A stretch of 64,000 nucleotides of DNA from Hydractinia symbiolongicarpus (Eukaryota; Cnidaria; Hydrozoa; Anthoathecata; Hydractiniidae). This document shows positions 36,816 through 50,166 of the stretch, piece after piece; the first letter of the stretch is position 1; the number at the start of each line of letters is the position of its first letter. The notes beneath the pieces were generated by a model, which saw only the letters and a program-made list of their open reading frames with translations, was not told the DNA's origin and searched no databases. The position numbers and the translations under genes are program-made. The stretch is from contig NC_079880.1 in assembly GCF_029227915.1 (NCBI RefSeq), forward strand, positions 12,489,501 through 12,553,500. The letters run 5' to 3'.

Positions 36816-38327
36816 TTATTTGTATTCGTCTTGCCATTTGGAATAAGGTATGTTAGGGCTTGGACTGTAACAATGCGGTGCCATTTGCATATTATTTGAT
36901 GCATTTACCACCATCGTGTTGGCTGGTGACATCGTCGGTGCCATGACAACTTGGGTTTGTTGACGCCGACGACGGCGACAGCAACAACAACAGCAACAAG
37001 AGATTAATGCAATCACCAGTAAGATTGTTCCAACTATGATAACAATTCTTATCGTTTTACTTTGTGAATACCACCACACAAGGAATTCTAAAAAAGAGAA
37101 CAAAATCTGTAAGTTGGCACAGCTACAATATTATTGCTTCAATTGGACGTCACAAGGCTAGAGTAAAGCATTGCTATTTGAGATCTTTGATCTTTGAGAC
37201 GACAGAATTGGAAAAGACTTAATTCAATGTACACAAGACTTAGCTTTGCACTATAGAAATTTATCATGCAAATTCGTCGTGTAAAGCATGCCTGTGCAAA
37301 TTCGTCGTTTAAAGCTAACACTAACCAGCACTAGAAACTTGCTTTCTTTACCTTTTTTTGAGTAACTTACCGTTGCAATCATTGTGACCAACACGTTCAT
37401 TCATAACTGGTATTGTTGCTGTGGTAATTACCGTCTTTACTCGTAGGTTGATCTAAAGATTATAGAATGCTAACATCAGTTTCTATATAAAAGAGCTTAA
37501 ATTTCTTTAATTTTGTGTTGATTTTTTATAAGAAACGTATTTTGGAGTGTTAATAACTTCCCATGCAGCCTATAAAATGCATAAACTTAATCAACATTAA
37601 ACCTGAACAGAAAACTTTGTTTGGTATATAAAAAAAGTGTAGCGCTACTTATTTCTGTATAAAACTTCATGCCAGTCTTTAAATTTTTTTCACAAGAAAC
37701 GTGCAAAAAATGTTTAATACCGAACACTGTAAATGTTAGCACATATTAGACGTAAACACAAGAACAAAACTTTGAAAGATTCTTCCGCCAAAACGTTAGA
37801 TTATACTTTAGGAGGATTAAAAAAAGATTTCAGTCCATCATTTTATCACAACTGATAGTTACCAGGAGTTGAAAAGTAGAACGTAAAATGTCAGGAGAAG
37901 GACAGATATTTAACACGTGTAACATACCTTTATGTGTAAGTTATCGTTAGAATCATCTTTCAACTGAACATTAATGTAAAGACCAGCCAGTCCACCAACT
38001 GTTGCACCGGGGATTGGAAAATCTGTTGAAGAGTCAAATTCTTTTTCATAACTAAACCCTATCGCTTCAATGGTCAGTACAATTTTAATTTTTGGTGGCT
38101 TGCAATTTACCAATGTTACACCAATGCTTGTAGTTTTTCCATCAATTTCACTTTCACATTTATAAGAATATCTATCTTGTGTGCAACCACCCAAAGTTTC
38201 TAAAATAAAAATATTTTGTTTTTCACCCCATCTTTGTATTTCTATCTGGTTTCCTCACAATATATATACCTTTAGCAACCACAAGTATCAAAAGAAATTC
38301 ACAACAAAACCTCCACACGTTCGCCAT
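36816..38327 (-). CDS. membrane-protein family member B (poly-Cys juxtamembrane)
   Basis: Four exons on the minus strand: 38270-38327, 37928-38199, 37371-37452, 36816-37087. The phases are 1/0/1 and close in frame at 208 residues. Signal peptide MANVWRFCCEFLLILVV. The ectodomain (GGCTQDR...YKCESEIDGKTTS...NCKPPKIKIVLTIEAIG...GLYINVQLKDDS) shares four cysteines with A and C. Exon 3 ends HNDCN. Exon 4 gives EFLVWWYSQSK, a TM helix (IRIVIIVGTILLVIALIS), seven consecutive Cys, a run of Arg, and a tail ending NIPYSKWQDEYK. The Cys run, coded by mixed TGT/TGC codons, is longer than in C and could be palmitoylated (inference). The PPPY position of C reads APHCY here. The surrounding 2.1 kb is duplicated at gene C. 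Confidence 0.82.
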
Positions 38328-38955
38328 CTTAGCATTTATGAAGAGCTGGCATAAAATAAAGGCGTATGGTTCATACTACATGTATTCTCTTAAGGAAACA
38401 ATGGACGTTGTGCTAATTGGTTTACACTTACAATTAAAAATTAAAAAATAACAATGGTTACTATAATGCAGTTATAATTAATAAGCTAGCATAACAGCAA
38501 GTTCCCGGGACTTTTTGTCTCATACTGGCCATGTGCTTATTGATAGGTCTGGCGAAAAACGCCCTGGAAAAGACTGGTTTTATTCCAAGTCGGATTGATC
38601 AAGACTTCTTACCTAATTATGCGAAAGATAATACGTCACTCCGATTCTAGAATATTCCCGCTGAAAATGGCCGACACTATTTATACTTGTTTTTGCATTA
38701 GAGAACAATACTTGGAAAATATATTTAGACAAAATTATCATATAGATTTAATTTTTTAGTTAACTCCCCGTCTTGATGTACTTGTCGGTAGCTACATGCT
38801 GCTTACAATGAGAATCATATTAGCAACCAAGCAAGACGTTGCCTAGCTAAAACAAAAATAGTAGAAAGATAGATACAGATAGATAGCTACTAGTCAGTTA
38901 ATTATTATTATTACTACTGAACATCAGAATACACAAAGTAAGCGTAGCTAGCTAC
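38328..38955. repeat. upstream arm of the B/C segmental duplication
   Basis: It matches 52022-52806 in order: the CCAAT region, GGACTTTTTGTCTC..., CTAATTATGCGAAAGATAA, GGTAGCTACATGCTGCTTAC and ATTATTATTACTACTGAACAT. The duplication therefore includes promoter and upstream flank as well as the gene. Confidence 0.8.
38416..38420 (-). promoter_or_regulatory. CCAAT box of gene B
   Basis: The minus-strand motif (AACCAATTAG context) lies 89 bases before the ATG and is identical in context to gene C. Confidence 0.45.
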
Positions 38956-39052
38956 ACATATAGATAAAAAAAATTAGATATTGCAAGAATTCTGTTAGTG
39001 CAAATATTCTAAAAAGGTTAGGGATTATAAAATAAATACAAAAGCTATATTA

Positions 39053-40395
39053 TCTCTTTAATAATAGCCGTATTCCGTCTGTCTGTTCGTGCGTTAAAAG
39101 CGACTTGTGTTAACCACGCACGAAAAACTAGCCCGCTAGCGCAGGGACGAAAACCCATCAGGGCCCCGCTGACACAGGGACGGGTTCCCGCTGGTCCAAT
39201 CAAACACAGAGTTTTATAAAAATGACCAACCAGAAACTAAAGCTCTTTATATTCCTTAGCAACGATTTTTGCGTTTCCCTAATATCGGTCCGAAGTTTGG
39301 CCATTAAATCTGACCAACTCACTGCTGGAGAAAGGAAAGTTTCTTAACAGTTTGCTTTATTTTTACCTGTGCGATACTTCTATTTGTGTTCTAAAAAGAT
39401 TGCAGTTTTTTTTGAAAACTACTTTTGGGTATTTCTTCTATTTGTTTACATGTTTATTCACCTATACTTTATAGTTACCTAGCTAGATAAGCTAGTTATT
39501 CAGCCACCTGAAGCTTTGTATTAGATTTGTCTCCTACTGTCACGTTTGCTAGCCATATGTAAATCTTAAACCAATTTTAGGATTCTGGCTACCAACGTAG
39601 ATGTCAGCTAGCCTTGGTTATAACTGGGGTTAGCTACCTCTAGCTAAAATGTAAAAGTAAATGCAGTTGGCTGCAACAAAATTTTTAAGTAATCTTTTTC
39701 ATACGAAATGCAATTAAGTAGTTACCTACCACTTTACTGTAATATAAACTTTATCAAAAGTCAAAAGTTTAATAAATAGACACTGAGTACCTGTGGTAGG
39801 TGCCTATCCCAACGGTCTCTTTCCTGTGTTTTTATTTAAACTGAAGTGTTTTGGAAAAGGCTGTCATGCTTATAGGTATGTGAGAAACAGTTTAAATGTA
39901 CTAAAAATTCAGCTGAGTGTCACATTTTTTTGAACTTTCACCAGAAACACTTTCCGAAAAACGTTTTCTCTGTTTTATTTAAACCATTGCGATACAGTTT
40001 TTCTTTTTAAATGGTTTTATACGCCTAATTCACAATTTAGCCATACTAAGCGCCCAGTCCAGTGTCACAATTAATTTCTTAGTATTTATTGAAACTTATT
40101 CCACAAAATAAAATAATACTGTCCGATTGTTTTTGCTATGACGGAGTGACTCTGTTATTTTAGCTTTTGTTGCAGGAAAGTTATTTTTTAAAAAATATGT
40201 TACAGACGCAACACTACATTGGCGTATGCGTTTTACTTGATTTACGACAAACTGTATACCTGTAATAAAGCGCTCAATCTGACAGTGTGGCTGCAGTATA
40301 CGGCTCTTATTAAGCGCTTCACAGAGTGTTCCACGCCAGGTAACACCTTGACTTGTGGCTTACCCAGGCGTTTCGACACCGGGTTTCCCGGCTAG
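39053..40395 (+). mobile_element. Helitron-like element, first of a head-to-tail pair
   Basis: It starts after A with TCTCTTTAATAATAGCCG and ends with the hairpin CCGGGTTTCCCGG directly followed by CTAG at 40392-40395. The next copy begins at the following base. No Rep/helicase ORF is present, so the element is non-autonomous. The 1.34 kb inside is AT-rich and non-coding. Confidence 0.65.
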
Positions 40396-41708
40396 TCTCT
40401 TTAATAATGGCCGTCGATGTCTGTCTGTCCGCGAAAGTTGTGTCCCGTTACGGAAACACGAAATTTTTTAAATTACCATTAATACCAAAATCAATATATT
40501 TTTACCGACTTTGTTTGACCGCTCGCGCTTGGTATACTAATCACAACGCCTGATTCGTTAAAAAAACAATCCAAGATTTTTGCGACCAGAAAGAATCCAA
40601 GATTTTCACTTAAAAAAAAACAATTCCATATATATTCGCGGCGGAATGAAAAGAACGAAGGCCATTTTGATTCTTAAAATACAAACCAAGATTTTTCCAG
40701 CTAAATGAACGAAGGCCATTTTGATTTTGAAAATGCTCACGTGCAATGTGAATTTTAAGAATTTTTGGATAAGAACGAAGATTTTGAAAGCTAGCTAACT
40801 GCTAGCTAGCTAAAGCATTACTTTTTACTATTCTATTTGATGCAAGAGCTTTTTGTCCTACCCAACATTTATTTTTAATTTGAGGATGTAGCCATTTACC
40901 TAGCTCCTATATTTGGCTAAAAAGTGAAAGTATAAAAAATAAGTTTGGCTACAACAATATTCTTACACAATAATTCTTATGCTAAACGCAGTTAGTTAGG
41001 TAGCTACATCTGCTTTTTTTTCTAAAAACTTTTTTTGCAAATAAAATGGCTGAGCGTTTGTTTAAGCTAGACGGGCAACGACAGGCTGTGTTTTTATTTA
41101 AACCGAAGTTGCAAAGAAGGTTTTGTGGAAAAAGGTATTACGCCTATACGTCTGTTCAACATTGATCAACTGTACTAAGCGGTCCACTTGTACGGATGTG
41201 CAACACTGTTTACCTAGACTAACCGCTCAGCCCTGTGTTAGCAATGGACTGTTTCTTGTGTTTTTATATAAATAGAGTCAGCAAAAAAGTTTTTTCGAAA
41301 GGGTATTATCCCTATACACATGTACAACACTGTTTAATGGTACTAAGCAATAAGCCCGGTGTCACGATTAATTTTTTAACTTCAACACAATCTTATTCCG
41401 CAAAATAAAATAATATTGGCCGATTGTTTTTGCTATGACAATATGTAACAATGGTTTGTAAACTCTATTTTTATTTCAGCTATTGTTGCGGGAAAGTTAT
41501 TTTTAAAGAATATGTCACAGTCGAGACACTATAACGGTGTATGCGCTTCACTTGATTTACGACATATTGTATACCTGTACTAAAGCGCTCCACCTGATCT
41601 TGTGGCATAGTTTACGGCTCTAATTAAGCACTCCACAGAGTGTTCCACGCCGGGTCACACCTTGACTTGTGGCTTGCCCCAGTGTTTTGACGCCGGGTTT
41701 ACCGGCCA
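40396..41708 (+). mobile_element. Helitron-like element, second of a head-to-tail pair
   Basis: It starts TCTCTTTAATAATGGCCG. Its second half repeats that of the first copy: AAAATAAAATAATA..GGCCGATTGTTTTTGC near 41400, GTGTTCCACGCC near 41640. It ends in a mutated version of the same terminus (CCGGGTTTACCGGCCA). Another TCTATACTATAATACCCG start follows at 41709, possibly a third partial unit. Confidence 0.6.
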
Positions 41709-42070
41709 TCTATACTATAATACCCGTATGCATTTGTTCGTCTGTCTGTCACGCAAAATGGTAGCTTAGCTGCACAAGTAGCGAGACGCACGCGAGCTAG
41801 CTATATTAAGCATAAATCTGTGTTTACAATAATATTAGGCAATTTGGGAATAAAATTAGTCAAGCATGTGAGTTTAAAACAGCAGAGCTGGATGCTCTTC
41901 CAACTGTTATTATAGTCAGTCCTGTATCACATTTGTCGAGAGAATGTCAGTTTTGAAAAAATGTTTAACAGAATCAAATTCCGTTACGACAAAATGTGGC
42001 TGTCAAACGCGGCATATTGTCACTTGATAACGAGAAAGATTAAAATCTAAAAATCTAGAAAGCAAATATT

Positions 42071-43190
42071 ATTATGGAATATAATGAAATGACAACAAGG
42101 AATTTAAAAATATTTAGCAAAAGCTTTGCGGTAAATAACCATCATCAGTGCTATAGCTGTTACAGTATAATGACAAATTATATATGCACAAAATATATGC
42201 AAGTTAAAAACATACGTATATGCAGAGGTAATAAAAGAAAAATTAAAAATAAGAAAAGCTAATTCTCCGGGGTAAAACAGTAATTATCTTTTCTTACGAT
42301 ATCTATGTTACGCCATGTCTAAAAAGAAAGAGTCGCTGTTTAGTTGTCTACTTAATCAAACTACCACCAAAACATTCGTTTTACAGTTGAAGTAAATCCT
42401 GCAAAGTTTTTTGATACCAATTTTATCATTAAATAAAATAAAGTCGTCACATCTGTTCATCGAAGACCAAACAAGTTACTAACACACTGGACATCAAAAA
42501 TCCCGAAAAGATATAAACGAAATGCGATCAACAGTGATTTAAACAGATCGTATCGCATAGGCATGAATTTTGATAAAGAAAAAAAAACATAAGAGATAAA
42601 TTTAAAAAGTTCTGGTCTTTCAATACGCTTAACAGATAGCTTCTTTTGTCAGTTCGAGAAGATATCTTAGCCTGAGGATCTGATTGATGTTGGCATAAAA
42701 TGGCTGACAAAGAAAGTCAAAAAAATTTTTTTGTTGAAACTAAACGAAATTTAGAGGCACGGTGAAAAAAGCAAAAAAATATCAACAACGATTCGGAACC
42801 CGGAAAACACATCCCCAACACACGCTTTTAATTGGAAAATTTATTAAATGCACCAATTGACACAAGAACACGAAAGAACATTGAAGCGTGCGTAATTTCC
42901 TTAAACTACCGATTAAACTCATAGCGACTCTTTTTCTTTAGAAATGGTGCAACATAGATATCATAAAGAAAGATAATTAATGTTTTACCCTAGAGAATTA
43001 CCTTTTCTTAATTTTAGTTTTTCTTTTATTACCTCTGCGTATATGTATGTTTTTTAACTTGTATATATTTTGTAACATATCCCATTTCTTATTTTATTGT
43101 AACAACTATAGCACTGATGATGGTTTTTAACCGAAAAGCTTTTACTAAATATTCTAAAAATTGTTGTTGTCATTTCATTTTATTCCATAA
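42071..43190. mobile_element. 1.1-kb foldback element with ~270-bp inverted arms
   Basis: The left arm (about 42071-42345) runs from ATGGAATATAATGAAATGAC through CATCATCAGTGCTATAGC and GCAGAGGTAATAAAAGAAAA to AGAAAGAGTCGCT. The right arm (about 42920-43190) is its reverse complement with roughly one change in ten. About 570 bp of unrelated AT-rich DNA separates the arms. There is no transposase. The family of the element is unknown to me. Confidence 0.75.
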
Positions 43191-43194
43191 CTCA

Positions 43195-46100
43195 ATGGCT
43201 AAATTTAACATAATTAGTATTTTTTATTATTATATGAAAATCTAAGAGGATATACAATTCCGTTATTTCACAAACATTACTGCTATCAATGTGTTCTCTA
43301 TAAGTGTATATCCGTGAGTGAAAACAAAAATATGACACATATACAAAGACAAAAATTGAAAAAGTTGTAGAAAAACTCAAAAGAACTAAATAGGCGGCAT
43401 AGAAATTGAAAATGAAAAAAATGAAAAAGTTAGGTAATCTTTATAGGAAGATTATTATAAAATTTTGCTAGCTTATAACACAAAAATTTGTTATCAAACT
43501 TAACCTTACATTTTGGATGTGGAGTTTAGACAAACGTCGCCATTTAATCACTCTCATACAAAAATGATTGTTTTCTTCTTTATGATGTTTTCGATAGATA
43601 GCAGCTTTTGTCTGTCAATCTGCTCTGCACGTTGATCCAATGATTTAAATTTGGATGATTGTGTTCTTGTGAAATGCAGCTTCACTATGTTTGTATACAT
43701 CACTATTAGAATAATTGTGATACGTTAGTTTGAATAGCTACAACCTGTGGAAAACAGGTATAGAGTTTCGTACCATATTCAGAGAGGACGCTGTTAAGCT
43801 GCAATTCTTTACAAAATTCCAAAAAATATCACCTCTGTTTTCAACTAAGCTTTGCTCAATACAAGAGGGTAACTTGAATACCCAGCTAGCTAGTTTTACT
43901 TATCACATTTCAACACAATGTGGTTCAAACAAGTGCTACTACATTGGTAAGTTTCATTCTTTAAAGTTAACCGGCCTTGGTCAGATAAAAAGGATTCTGG
44001 AGAGACAAAAAAAATCCTAAGGGGAACCCGAGATATAAAATGATGTGTGTCTTATATTATGGAGCTTAAAAAGTTGAATAACAAGTCCTTTTTAATTTTT
44101 AGGAGGCTCTTTTGTTCTCAAGATATTCACGGAATTTCAGTTTTTCAAATTTTGACATTTTTTGTCATAAGTAATATTAGACATGTTAAGGCATCCAACC
44201 GCTATTAATGCTAGATGTTATACAGGCAAGTTGATTAACACAAATATTTTTCCCAAAATGACACCCGCTTGCTCGTCCTAGGCCTGCGATTATTTTGCTG
44301 ACGACGCCATAAGTGTTACGCGAGGCTGCAAACAATCTAAAATAGGCAGCCAGTTTGCATATAAACGTAATGGAGTGTTGGCGATACAAGAAGATGCCAT
44401 CCGAGCCAAGTAAAGTTTAAGGATACTTCCGCACAGACAATAAGTTCATGCAATTCACACAATTGTCACCAGTGTTATGAGAGATGAAGAAGATTACCCT
44501 GGTATCGTTGACCGGATATTGAAATATTTTTGTCTTTAACATTTTCGCATTATTATTACAACCTTTTCCCTTAGTCAGCACTTTTTCAGGTTAAGATAAA
44601 AATGGCACATTAAGACGTGGGCGATTATATTTGTAAGCAACAAAGCTCTGTATCAAGCTAGTTAAAGTTTTTATAAAAAATTGGTTTTATTTTATTAAAA
44701 TATCACTGATTAGTTCAGGGTGTTGCGTTGTACATTAAAGAAGGAGATAGCGGCATAAAAAGGTAGGCTACTGATATAAGAAAAATAAGTGCATGTAGCT
44801 AGCTAACAAGGTTTTTAAAATGTTTAGCACATAGTATGTGGTCAAAAACTTAATGGAGACGTGTTGATCACAACTAGTTTTTTATATTTTAGCTTGGAAA
44901 TTTGTTTACGTTTAGCTATTAGCTACCTATAATCGTGGTCACAATATGTTGGGACAAGACAGCGAATTTTGAAGTTCGCCACCACAAGTAATTGCGTAGG
45001 CTCATTCTATATTAGATTCACACATTTTGAACTTGTGAAAGTTCACTTGTCAATGCTCAGAGTGGACTTAGGACTCTTAGGTTATTTGGTAAACACAAAA
45101 TTCTTAAAATGTGCTATTTGTTGCTGACGTCAGCAAGGCCATTAATTACGAATTTCAGGGCCTTCCAGACGGATTTCGGGACGTGAATTATGTTGGTGTA
45201 TGGGCGTGCTAAAGAATGTGACTAGCAACTTCTCAACACTCTCTGCCTGGCCTGCTTGTGTCAAAAGTAGCGAGTTTGCAGCCTGCCGGCTGCAGAGTAT
45301 TGACTATTTCACTCTTTTGTCTACATTTGGATAATGAGTAAAAAAACTGCCTGTCTCAATATTTTTGTCCACGATTGTAGCTAACTAAACTTTTTCATAG
45401 CAAAATGGGCAAATTAAGGAAGGATTTGAAACTTGCAATATTTGTTGGAAATGGGATTAACAAAAATGAATCACAATTATGCATATTTGCAAATATATAT
45501 CACATATTAACTTAAAATTGACGAATTTATTCAAGAAAGAGTTATGTTATTAAGCTTGGAGAAGAGGGGAGTGTCTCGGAAAAATTCCTGCTTTTCATGC
45601 CTACCTTAACGGTATTCATGCCGATGCAGGTAAAAGCAACATACTCGCAGCTGGCATTCGATGAATTTTTCTTTATGGGCATCTTCCAACACGATTATAA
45701 AAGAGTTTTTTATTGTTTATCTGATATTTTCCGTTCAAAAAATTAGAAAATATGAAAATGGGTTGCACCAATCAAACATGGCACAAACGTTTTCTAGAAT
45801 CTGACATAACACTTAGACTATAACATATTTCGATCATAACAAATGCTCTTAACGTTTTTTGCACATGTACCTTTCAGAAAATTGATATACTGTCAACATA
45901 AATATAACTTTCACAAATCTTTTATCGGTGTTCCTGAGAATGGTTAATACAGGAACTGTGATAGTAAAAATATTTTGCGTCTCAATTTTTATTTGAAACA
46001 GCTTAAAACAAGTTATGCCGAGTTTCAAGTTTATTTGTAGCAAAAATTATTGTTTCGAAAGAGAAGTATTTTTTATAGCCCACTTAGCTGGGCACTTTAA

Positions 46101-47625
46101 GCTTCATCATTTTCACTACATAGACTCATGTTTGTTATTGTATCCAAATTAAAGAGGTATTTTAAGCAAGTTATTTCAAACTTGTTATCTTTTCAAAAAA
46201 TTCTCGTTCTCGTAGAAAAGTGTTTCCGAAATTAGTTCTCACAAAAATTAATTCTCCTAAAATATCATAATATAGTTCTGCTCTTTTGCATACCAGAAAC
46301 TTTAGTAAACCATCTGAAACTTTTTGAATTTTTTTTTTCTAAAAATTTTAGCTCATCACAAATTTCAAGATTACTGTATATCTGTTTATATGAAGCAGGA
46401 TTTAATCAATTATTCCAATCATAAAATCTTTTAGTCTATATTATAAACTTTATTTCTATTTAATTTATAACCCATCATTGCATTAAAGATTTATCCTGGC
46501 AACAGAGAAGTAATCGGAAGCTGTCTACATATATCCAGAAATCATTTTGCCCTTCTCTTCACTTCCTTATTTCTTATTGGATTTAGAACGCCACAAAAAT
46601 AAAAACTTTTTCCATAAACAAATTTTGAAATCTATAAAAAGAACTATTTAAGTCCAACAAGCAAAATCTAATTTCAGGAAATACTTGCTAGTTAGCTAAA
46701 TTACACCAAAGTATTGTGTAACCTGCACATAATACAACACAACTCCTTTTTAAACCTTTGGAGACGTTTATTCTGTTACCAAGATAATTTTTCCTGTATT
46801 TTTTACTCGTGAGTCAATACAATTGTCTGTGCGTTTTCTGTTGCTGGTACATAAATTTTCTAATCGCCAAAGTCCCGACACTTTATGATCTCATAAATTA
46901 ACGTATTCATTATGACCTGTTCGCATAATCTGGCAATATACTGGCTAAAAATCACTTAGCGATACCAGAGTACTTTTCGCCGTCTTCACCTATATCAAAA
47001 AGACTAAAAAACAATAATACTGGCATGATTAGTAAGGAGGGGTATACACAAATGGGTCTAATGTTGATCATTTTTAGGGTGAACTGCGATTGATGCTCGT
47101 CAGAAAGTGTAGGTTTCCTTATATATGTGAGGGAGAGCTGTTTGCGTGTTGTGTTTCTTCTAAGAAAAGATTTAATTTAATTTTCCTGATGTTTTGGGGG
47201 CAATAACTTTAACTCGGACACCCACCTCATTGGAATAATCATTCTTTCACGCTCCGGGCCAGAAAGTTAAATAACGCAACCTACTGCGCTAACCATCTAA
47301 CCTCTGCCATATGGTGCCGCATTAGGGCGGGCTTTATCAGATAGATCCCAAACAACATCGTTATTCAATGTCGTTGACATGTTAAGTACTAAATACAGTC
47401 GTTATAATTTAAGAAACTATCTAAAGGGTTTACTTATGATACTATTTACAATAAGGTTTTTTTCAAACTTATGTGCGGTAATTTTTGGCAAAAGGCCTGT
47501 TGTCCAGCTCTTAGTTAACATTTCTTCCACTACGTATGTTTGGCCCACGGCTTTCTTTATAGCGACGTAATGTCAAAATAATTACTGAGTTCCCAACTCA
47601 CTCAAAAATGCACGTGATTTTTGCA
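43195..47625. other. long AT-rich spacer, no gene recognised
   Basis: No supported exons or clear transposons. At about 47235-47330 (minus strand) TAGCGCAGTAGG resembles a tRNA A box, with a poor B box after it, perhaps an old SINE. Frames at 43730-44020 and 44186-44389 have no recognisable product. Confidence 0.4.
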
Positions 47626-47629
47626 TGTT

Positions 47630-48820
47630 TTTGGCTTCCGATCAGGACTCTTAACTGAACTGACTACCACCTTCTGTCTCGACCATATCAGTAAGTTTAT
47701 CAGGATTAGTTTTTCTTGACCTAAGCAAGGCTTTCGACACCATGAGTCACTCACTTCTCCTGTCCAAACTGTCTTCTTACGAAATATCCGGTAATAAACT
47801 GTCTTGGTTACAAAGCTATTTTGTAACCGAAGGCAACAAATCAATTTTACTGGATGCCTATCGCAAGAATACCCTGTGTACAAGGGCGTTCCTCAAGGAT
47901 GAATTCTTAGTACAACCCTGTTTATACTTCACTTAGACGACGTTTATAATTGCCTACGTCAATTCAATATTATCAAATGGTTCTGGAAGTAATACTGCAT
48001 TAATTCAAGACAAACTCAATAAAGATATTCCTGAAGTTTATAAATGGCTAAGCCATAACGATCTTTCCCTAAATTTAAAAAAGGGTAAAACAGAATCGAT
48101 GCTCTTCGGGACATCTATACGGATCAACAAAGCTGATTCATAGATGTTAGTGTTAATGGAATAAAGTTAAATAAAAAACCGTACAAAGTTTTTTTATTTA
48201 ACTAGGTTCTAAGGTGTTCTAAGGTATTCAACTCGACTTAACACTTATACCAAATGGAAATTTTCAAACGGAATATAAAAAGCTCAGTACGTCTCATGTC
48301 AAAACTGCAACCACATCTAACAACGAAAAACTGCAAAATCTATTCATAAAACCATTGTAGTACCAGTATTCACCTACTGCGGAACCGTCGATTTAAAACT
48401 GATCAAAACCAAAGCTGAAAAACTTGATCAAACCATCTTAGAGCCATAACAATTATAAATAAAAACGACAACCAGATTTTGAAAATAAGTCCGAATACAA
48501 TTCTCGTTAAACGTCGATCATGCCAGCGGTTCGAAAATATGTTACCGGAAATTTCCACCAACTATGCACAAGTATTTCGAAATTTGGTCACACACTGTGA
48601 CATAATTTACAATGTACGAGAAACAACGGGATTTCGGAAAAGTTACCAAAAGTTAGAACAAAAGCAGCTCAAAATAGTTTTCATTTCCAAGGTGGACTTG
48701 TATACAACAGCCTACCTAAAGAAATACATACTGAAGAAATTGAAAATAAATTCTTTAAAATATTTTAACTCTACACCTACTGTGAGGTTTGAATTTTTCA
48801 ATTTCTCTAGGCTTTGATTA
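47630..48820 (+). mobile_element. CR1/L2/Jockey-like LINE fragment, decayed reverse transcriptase
   Basis: In shifting frames it shows a FRSGLLTEL start (family FRxGxST), the catalytic VFLDLSKAFDT followed by LLLSKLSSYEISG...LSWLQSYF, the YKGVPQG*IL block with an in-frame stop, DIPEVYKWLSHNDLSLNLKKGKT, VFTYCGT and the C-terminal region with RAITI, ILVKRRSCQRF and YTTAYLKK. Stops and frameshifts are frequent. It differs in type from the RTE-like copy at 1-1896. Confidence 0.8.
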
Positions 48821-48824
48821 AATC

Positions 48825-50166
48825 TTCTTGACACATAGACACAAAGTTGTTTTGCACGCTTTTACCTTGTACAAAAATAGAACCCATTTGGAAAGCAGTT
48901 CATTTATTATACTGAAACTACAATTCCTATATGAATATATCTTAAATAAATAAAATAAAATAAATTCATCACCCTTGTCCACCATGATGTGTCGGAAACC
49001 TACTAACTGACCAAGCACTGGTAATTAAGCATCAGCATAAGATGAGGAATGTTTATTAAAGCTACGAAGAAACAAAATCATTGATCAAACCAAAAAACCG
49101 AATGGTCAAAAAAATATTTTACAATGGCTATCACTACATGAGATCGTGTATCAAACATCGCTAAAACTTCGTGTTATACTTAGCAGGGAAACTAGCTTAA
49201 ACGCGTATAAGGGTATCAAAATTCCATATTAAAATATTGCAGTTTCTTTTAAAATAAAATAAAAATTCTAATTTCGCAGAAAGTTCATCGCTACTCCGTT
49301 ATCGCTACCATTTTAGCCGACAGAGGCACAAGACGGGTACTCATAAAGGAGATGGCGGCTGGGAGAGTAAGCCATGACTCTTTTACATTTAATTTTCACT
49401 CGTTTACCCAGACAACTATCGATACTCTGGGTTGAGCTTCGTGCACGCGCACTTCTTTACCCACGGTTGCTCATCGTTTCAAAGAAAAAACTCGGGAAAA
49501 ACAAGAAAAGATTTGAAAGTACGTATGTGTTCCTTTTTTTATTTCTAATCGTTAGTTACATAACAAATACTCCAGATAAAAGTATTATGAAAATTTTGGA
49601 AAGACATGCACTTCCGCGTAACCGCGTTCCCTGAAATTTTCTGATTCTAATATTTGAAAAAGCAATGTTAACGTAACTAATGTAATACAATACGGACACA
49701 CAGGGACGATTCACAAATCGCAAAGTGTACGAAAATTTTACAGCATTCTTATTCTACCCCTCCTCTTCCTTTAAATGTTAAATTAAAAAGTAGTAGTATA
49801 TAGGTATCGTCAAGTCCTGAATCACTCGAACCTCGTCCCTAGGGTCTTGTCCCCCCTGAGTCGGAGGACGCTATCAACTTCATCAACAAGGCAAAATGCC
49901 CTGAGAACGAGCTTGAAATGACTGGAACACAAGCTCCTCGTGCATACACTTAAAATCAACTTCTAAATTCTTTATATTTTTCAAAAAATCAATGTTCCCA
50001 GGTAAAAATTTGTTAAAATTCAACATTTCCTGAGCATCCACGTTTAGCGTACACGTTTTAACTTTCTAAACACTCATGAAATAACAAATAGGAATAACTT
50101 CGTACAATTTGTATCTACAGTTATATAATCCGGAGTTCATACAACGTGATTTGGAGTAAAGCTTCG
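48825..50166. other. spacer between the LINE and gene C
   Basis: Besides the MITE no feature is firm. A start-like ATGGCGGCTGGGAGA followed by GTAAGC (about 49351-49371) and an open frame at 49374-49634 with a GTACGT donor-like site were seen, but no partner exon was found. Confidence 0.35.
49826..49916. mobile_element. ~90-bp MITE with AACCTCGTCCCTAGGG ends
   Basis: The left end GAACCTCGTCCCTAGGGTCTTG and right end AAAATGCCCTGAGAACGAGCTTG are imperfect inverted repeats of each other. They match the termini of the palindromic element at 52444-52533 with several substitutions, so this is an older copy of that family. Confidence 0.55.

Noticed and set aside
42074-42262. Small open frame in the foldback arm
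   Set aside because: The inverted arm copy does not keep the frame and no domain is visible.
49351-49634. Possible first exon (ATGGCGGCTGGGAGA then GTAAGC) and an adjoining open frame with a GTACGT donor
   Set aside because: No acceptor-bounded second exon was found downstream on the plus strand and no protein family was recognised; the start-like GGAGATGGCGGC context is weak evidence alone.
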